Part shown: piece after piece, positions 60,168 through 64,000 of the stretch
Layout: each line of letters starts with the position of its first letter
How positions within the stretch are numbered: the stretch's first letter is position 1
From: Henriciella sp045287255
GTDB lineage: Bacteria; Pseudomonadota; Alphaproteobacteria; Caulobacterales; Hyphomonadaceae
Reading direction: 5' to 3'
Assembly (NCBI RefSeq): GCF_045287255.1
Contig: NZ_CP137142.1
Span: 1,178,001-1,242,000 of the forward strand
Length of the DNA stretch: 64,000 bases
Program-made: the position numbers and the translations under genes
Notes under the pieces: model-generated
The model's input: only the letters and a program-made list of their open reading frames with translations
Told to the model about the DNA's origin: nothing
Database searches by the model: none

Positions 60168-61598
60168 ATGTTTGACCTTGAAGCCGTAATCATCACGCTT
60201 GCCCCTGAGCTGCTCTTGGCAGCGGCAGGCCTGATTGGTGTTTTGCTGGGCGCATTTATGGGCGACCGCTTTAATAGCCTGTCATTCAAGTTTGGCGCGC
60301 TTGTGCTGTTCGGGGCTGCGATCCTCGCTGGCCTGCATTGGGATGGTGGACGCGCGTTTGATGGGCTTGTGCAAACCAGCTCTTTTGTGAGTTTTGCCAA
60401 AGTCGTCAGCTTTATTTGCGCAGGGATTGCTGTGTTGATGGCCGAGGGTTTCCTTAATCGTCATGGCACGCACCGCTACGAATATTCACTGCTGATCATT
60501 TTTGCGGCGCTTGGTATGGGGATCACACTGTCCTCAGCCAACTTCATGACGCTTTACCTCGGCGTCGAGATGCTTTCGCTGTCATCCTATGTCTTGGCAT
60601 CTTTCCACCGGGATAGTGCGCGGTCTGCTGAGGCGGGTCTGAAATATTTCGTGCTTGGCGCGCTGGCATCTGGCCTGCTGCTCTATGGTATTTCGCTCGT
60701 TTACGGCTTTACGGGCAGCGTCACATACAGCGCAGTTGCCGCAACAGAGCCGGGTATGGGCATGTTGTTCGGCATGGTGCTGATGATCACTGGCCTTGCT
60801 TTCAAAGTCTCTGCCGCGCCCATGCACGTCTGGACCCCGGATGTTTATGAAGGTAGCCCGAGCCCGGTTGTCGCCTTCTTCGCTACCGCACCGAAAATGG
60901 CGAGCATGGTCGTCTTCGCGATCATCATGTTCACGGCCTTTCCGCAGGTTATGGCCTTCCAGAACTGGCAGATCATTATCGGCATCATCGCTGCGGCCTC
61001 TATGCTGGTCGGCGCCTTTGGCGCGCTGATCCAGACAAACCTGAAGCGTTTGCTGGGGTATTCATCCATTGCCAATATGGGCTATGCGCTTGTCGCTGTC
61101 GCCGCTGGCGCAGAGTACGGTGGCACAGCTTTGCTGATGTTCATGACCGCTTATGTGATCGCTGCCCTCGGCTTGTTTGGCGGTGTCCTCTCCATGCGTC
61201 GCGAAGGTGGTATGGTTGAGAACATCAATGAACTGGCGGGCCTCGTGCGGCGCCAGCCAGCACTGGCTCTGGCTTTGACGGTTCTGGTCATTTCAGTCTC
61301 TGGCTTCCCGCTGGCTTTTGGCTTCCTCGGAAAACTTGCAGTGTTTGAGGCGGGGATTGATGCGGGCCTGTTGCCGCTAATCATTATCCTCGTACTGAGT
61401 TCTGTGATTGCCTTTGGCTATTATCTCCGACTGATCCTGATCATGTGGGTGAGTGACCCGGTTGAAGACTTTGAACCTGTTGATGGCTGGGTGACCGGCA
61501 GCGTCTATGTCACAGCGCTGGCCAGCATTAGCTTGTTTATCTTCGTGTCGCCGTTCAGTGAATTGGCGAGGAGTGCGACAGAGAGCCTGTTACCGTGA
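60168..61598 (+). CDS. nuoN: NuoN, complex I antiporter-like subunit
   Basis: A 476-residue subunit with YLGVEMLSLSSYVLASF, the RSAEAGLKYFVLGALASG block, FKVSAAPMHVWTPDVYEGSPSPV in outline, and YSSIANMGYALV. It is the last nuo gene; its stop overlaps the birA GTG, so birA, coaX and perhaps rnj follow in the same transcript. Confidence 0.97.
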   Translation: MFDLEAVIITLAPELLLAAAGLIGVLLGAFMGDRFNSLSFKFGALVLFGAAILAGLHWDGGRAFDGLVQTSSFVSFAKVVSFICAGIAVLMAEGFLNRHGTHRYEYSLLIIFAALGMGITLSSANFMTLYLGVEMLSLSSYVLASFHRDSARSAEAGLKYFVLGALASGLLLYGISLVYGFTGSVTYSAVAATEPGMGMLFGMVLMITGLAFKVSAAPMHVWTPDVYEGSPSPVVAFFATAPKMASMVVFAIIMFTAFPQVMAFQNWQIIIGIIAAASMLVGAFGALIQTNLKRLLGYSSIANMGYALVAVAAGAEYGGTALLMFMTAYVIAALGLFGGVLSMRREGGMVENINELAGLVRRQPALALALTVLVISVSGFPLAFGFLGKLAVFEAGIDAGLLPLIIILVLSSVIAFGYYLRLILIMWVSDPVEDFEPVDGWVTGSVYVTALASISLFIFVSPFSELARSATESLLP

Positions 61599-62335
61599 TC
61601 AAAGGCGCGCCAGTTTACTGGTACGATGAGATTGATAGCACCAGCGAGGAAGCCAAAAGGCGTGCCCGCAAGGGAGAGGCTGGCCCTGTCTGGATCGCGG
61701 CACGTCGTCAGACGGCAGGTCGGGGGCGGTTAGGGCGCCAGTGGTCGTCGCCAGACGGTAACTTGTTTACATCCGTTTTATTTGTCCCACCTGGTGGACT
61801 TGGCCTGGCGGGGCGTGTCCCGTTTGCGGCGGCGCTGGCGGCAGTTGATGCGTGTAAGGCAGTGCTGCCGAGTGTTGGCTTCAAACTGAAATGGCCAAAT
61901 GATGTCCGGGTTGATCGAGCTAAGCTGACAGGCATCCTCGTCGAGTCCGGAGAGACCAATGGTGTTGTCTGGGTCGCGCTGGGTATTGGGATCAATGTTC
62001 TGGTTGCACCTGAACTTGACGGACAGGAGACCGTAAGCCTGAACGCGCTTGGGGCGCCGCATGGCCTATCCGCCGATGATGTGCTGAGCAGCTTGCGAGA
62101 AGCTCTGGAAAACCGCCTGACACAAGCCCAGAATGCGTTTCCAGCGCTCCTGAATGACTGGAAAACCAATGCCGAAGCATTGGGGCAGGAAGTGGAAGCT
62201 GGCCCGGTTGATGCACGTGTTACCGGGATTTTCGAAGATCTCGCCGAAGATGGTGGTCTCATCCTGCGATTGCCGGATGGTAACAGACAGACCATAAGGG
62301 CAGGTGACGTCGAATTGGTAAGACAGGTCGAATAA
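61595..62335 (+). CDS. birA: biotin-[acetyl-CoA-carboxylase] ligase
   Basis: A 246-residue biotin protein ligase without the DNA-binding domain, so it is an enzyme only and not a repressor. It has DSTSEEAKRRA, the biotinyl-AMP loop TAGRGRLGRQWSSPDGNL, KLKWPNDV and LTGILVE. It attaches biotin to acetyl-CoA carboxylase. The start is GTG 61595, overlapping nuoN as GTGA; the stop overlaps coaX as TAATG. Confidence 0.95.
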   Translation: MIKGAPVYWYDEIDSTSEEAKRRARKGEAGPVWIAARRQTAGRGRLGRQWSSPDGNLFTSVLFVPPGGLGLAGRVPFAAALAAVDACKAVLPSVGFKLKWPNDVRVDRAKLTGILVESGETNGVVWVALGIGINVLVAPELDGQETVSLNALGAPHGLSADDVLSSLREALENRLTQAQNAFPALLNDWKTNAEALGQEVEAGPVDARVTGIFEDLAEDGGLILRLPDGNRQTIRAGDVELVRQVE

Positions 62336-63108
62336 TGCTGCTGGTTATTGATATCGGGAACACGAATACAAGTTTCGCGCTGCATAGCGGCAAGGATTGG
62401 GTCGCGCGCTGGCGCAGCTCAACCGACCCGAGCCGGACGGCTGATGATTATGCCGTCTGGCTTGCCGCCTTGATGCAGATGGAAAGCCTTGAACTGTCCC
62501 ATATCAAAGCCTGTATCGTCTCCTCAGTGGTGCCGCAGGCAAAGTTCAATTTCCGCAATCTCTCGCGTCGGTATTTCGATGCTGAGCCGGTCTTCGTTGG
62601 TGACCCGGAAACCAAGCTGGGCGTGCCCATCCGGATCCGCCGCCCTGAACAAGTTGGAGCAGACCGACTTGTAACGACGATCGGCGCGCACCAGATTTAT
62701 CAAGGCCCAAAACTGGTCATTGATAGCGGCACAGCGACGACATTCGATGTGGTTGGGGCCGATGGCGGCTTTGAAGGTGGGATAATCTCTCCCGGGATCA
62801 ATCTGTCTATGCGGGCGCTACACGACGCTGCGGCGCAATTGCCGCGAATTGCGATACAGCAGCCGGCCAAGGTGATCGGCCAGGATACGGTATCGGCCAT
62901 GCAGTCCGGTGTGTTCTGGGGCTATGTTGATTTGATCGATGGCCTTGTCCGACGTGTGAAGCATGAATATGGCGGTGACTTGACGGTGATTGCCACGGGC
63001 GGCGTTGCGTCGCTCTTTGAAGGTGCAAGCGACACCATAGATCATTTTGACCAGAGTTTAATGGAGGTCGGCCTGCTTGAGGTCTACCGCCGAAATATAA
63101 AAGATTGA
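62335..63108 (+). CDS. coaX: type III pantothenate kinase
   Basis: A 257-residue kinase that makes 4'-phosphopantothenate, the first step of coenzyme A synthesis. The ASKHA-type motifs are visible: LLVIDIGNTNTSFALH at the N terminus, PEQVGADRLV, the phosphate loop DSGTATTFDVV and GGIISPGINLSMRAL. The Gly-Gly in ATGGVASLF lies near the end. Confidence 0.95.
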   Translation: MLLVIDIGNTNTSFALHSGKDWVARWRSSTDPSRTADDYAVWLAALMQMESLELSHIKACIVSSVVPQAKFNFRNLSRRYFDAEPVFVGDPETKLGVPIRIRRPEQVGADRLVTTIGAHQIYQGPKLVIDSGTATTFDVVGADGGFEGGIISPGINLSMRALHDAAAQLPRIAIQQPAKVIGQDTVSAMQSGVFWGYVDLIDGLVRRVKHEYGGDLTVIATGGVASLFEGASDTIDHFDQSLMEVGLLEVYRRNIKD

Positions 63109-63118
63109 AACGAATTAT

Positions 63119-64000
63119 ATGAACGAAAATAATAACGCTGAGCTTGTCTTCCTGCCCTTGGGTGGATGTGGCGAGATCGGCATGAACCTGAATGCCTATG
63201 GCTATGGCCCTGAGGAAGACCGCCGCTGGATTCTGATCGATGTTGGCGTGACCTTTGGCGGGGAAGATACGCCGGGTATTGACCTGATCACGCCTGACCC
63301 ATCCTTCTTTGAGGATAAGGGGGATCTGATTGACGCCATCTTCCTGACCCATGCGCATGAAGACCACATTGGCGCGATCGGCCTACTCCTACCGCGTTTG
63401 CAAACCCGGGCACCGATCTATGCAACGCCCTTTACGGCGCATCTGGCGCAGGCAAAACTGATTGAACGTGGCCTGAAACAGGTGTCGATCAATGTCATTC
63501 CGCTTGAGGGCGAGGTAGAGGCTGGACCTTTCAAGGTTCGCTACATCACATTGACGCACTCCATTCCTGAGCCGAACGCATTGTCTCTGGAAACCCCGCT
63601 TGGGACAATCCTGCACACGGGCGATTGGAAGATTGATCCTGATCCTCAGCTTGGTGAGACGACGGATATTGAGGGCCTTACAGCGCTTGGTGACAAAGGT
63701 GTTGTGGCCATGGTTTGCGATAGCACGAATGTCTTTGTTGAGGGCGAAAGTGGCTCAGAAGGCGTGGTTCGCGAGAACCTGATCAAACTGATTGGCTCCC
63801 TGACGGGACGAATTGCGGTCACCACTTTTGCTTCGAATGTCGCGCGGGTGGCAAGTGTCATTGAAGCGGCCCGTCTGGCTGGGCGCAGTGTCTGTTTGGT
63901 TGGGCGCTCTATGCATAAGGTGACAGATGCCGCCGTCGCAACTGGTGTGATTGAAACGCTACCCGACCTGATTGATGAGGAGGCCGCTGGCAGCTTGCCG
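63119..64000 (+). CDS. rnj: ribonuclease J, 5' part (runs off the window)
   Basis: The frame from ATG 63119 stays open for 294 codons to the window edge. It shows the metallo-beta-lactamase/beta-CASP layout: LPLGGCGEIGMNLNAYG, then the zinc motif THAHEDHIGA (His78-His83), YATPFTAHL, HSIPEPNALSL, and HTGDWKIDPDP. Ribonuclease J is a 5'-3' exonuclease and endonuclease in RNA maturation and decay. Full length would be about 550 residues, so about half is present. The ribosome site is weak, which suggests coupling with coaX, 10 bases upstream. Confidence 0.94.
   Translation, partial: MNENNNAELVFLPLGGCGEIGMNLNAYGYGPEEDRRWILIDVGVTFGGEDTPGIDLITPDPSFFEDKGDLIDAIFLTHAHEDHIGAIGLLLPRLQTRAPIYATPFTAHLAQAKLIERGLKQVSINVIPLEGEVEAGPFKVRYITLTHSIPEPNALSLETPLGTILHTGDWKIDPDPQLGETTDIEGLTALGDKGVVAMVCDSTNVFVEGESGSEGVVRENLIKLIGSLTGRIAVTTFASNVARVASVIEAARLAGRSVCLVGRSMHKVTDAAVATGVIETLPDLIDEEAAGSLP

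Noticed and set aside
1..64000. CRISPR array, insertion sequences, prophage or integrase
   Set aside because: No regularly spaced repeats, transposase or phage genes were seen anywhere in the window.

Overview
The window looks like chromosomal DNA of an alphaproteobacterium. This rests on the nuo-birA-coaX-rnj gene order, an NuoE with a C-terminal helix-hairpin-helix extension, a NuoG of the 690-residue class, the XdhC/MocA-type molybdenum genes, and a TacA-like sigma-54 response regulator. Base composition is moderately GC-rich by eye and even throughout. Many genes are packed with ATGA, TAATG or TGATG overlaps. A marine Hyphomonadaceae/Parvularculaceae-like host is my inference, not something the sequence proves. 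I see no insertion sequence, prophage, integrase or CRISPR array.

Layout. 1-3.2 kb: a fumarylacetoacetate-hydrolase-family enzyme, tRNA-Phe and a membrane GGDEF-EAL protein. 3.2-16.4 kb: one long minus-strand array. In transcription order it holds a 43-residue ORF, a ModE-like regulator, an XdhC-MocA fusion, moaA-moaD-moaE-moaB-moaC-moeA, a TSUP transporter, a two-subunit molybdenum hydroxylase (iorA/iorB-like), and soxE-soxF-soxX-soxY-soxZ-soxA. It reads as a locus that makes the molybdenum cofactor, loads it as the cytidine dinucleotide form, and places an exported molybdenum hydroxylase beside a reduced-sulfur oxidation module. soxB and soxCD are absent here, and SoxY has an atypical C-terminal tail. 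16.4-22.4 kb: tRNA-Thr, dusA, mlaC, then minus-strand uppP, and alr-mlaE-mlaF.

22.6-29.5 kb: glutamate synthase in an unusual order, gltD - two GFA-family genes - gltB, closed by a hairpin terminator. 29.6-45.2 kb: mostly acyl-CoA metabolism (thiolase, CoA transferase, thioesterase, two acyl-CoA dehydrogenases, enoyl-CoA hydratase). Mixed in are a ZnuD-like zinc receptor with a Zur-like palindrome at its start, a sigma-54 response regulator, a CPBP protease, a second TSUP transporter, an aspartic protease, a DUF1289 gene and cobT.

45.4-64 kb: the complete 14-gene nuo operon (complex I, nuoA to nuoN). It contains four extra genes: a secreted protein between nuoC and nuoD, a VOC protein between nuoD and nuoE, and two small membrane proteins flanking nuoF. 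It is followed by birA, coaX and the 5' part of ribonuclease J, which runs off the end of the window.

The most novel-looking parts are the fused Moco / molybdenum hydroxylase / Sox array with its SoxY variant, the GFA genes inside the glutamate synthase operon, and the accessory genes inside the nuo operon.
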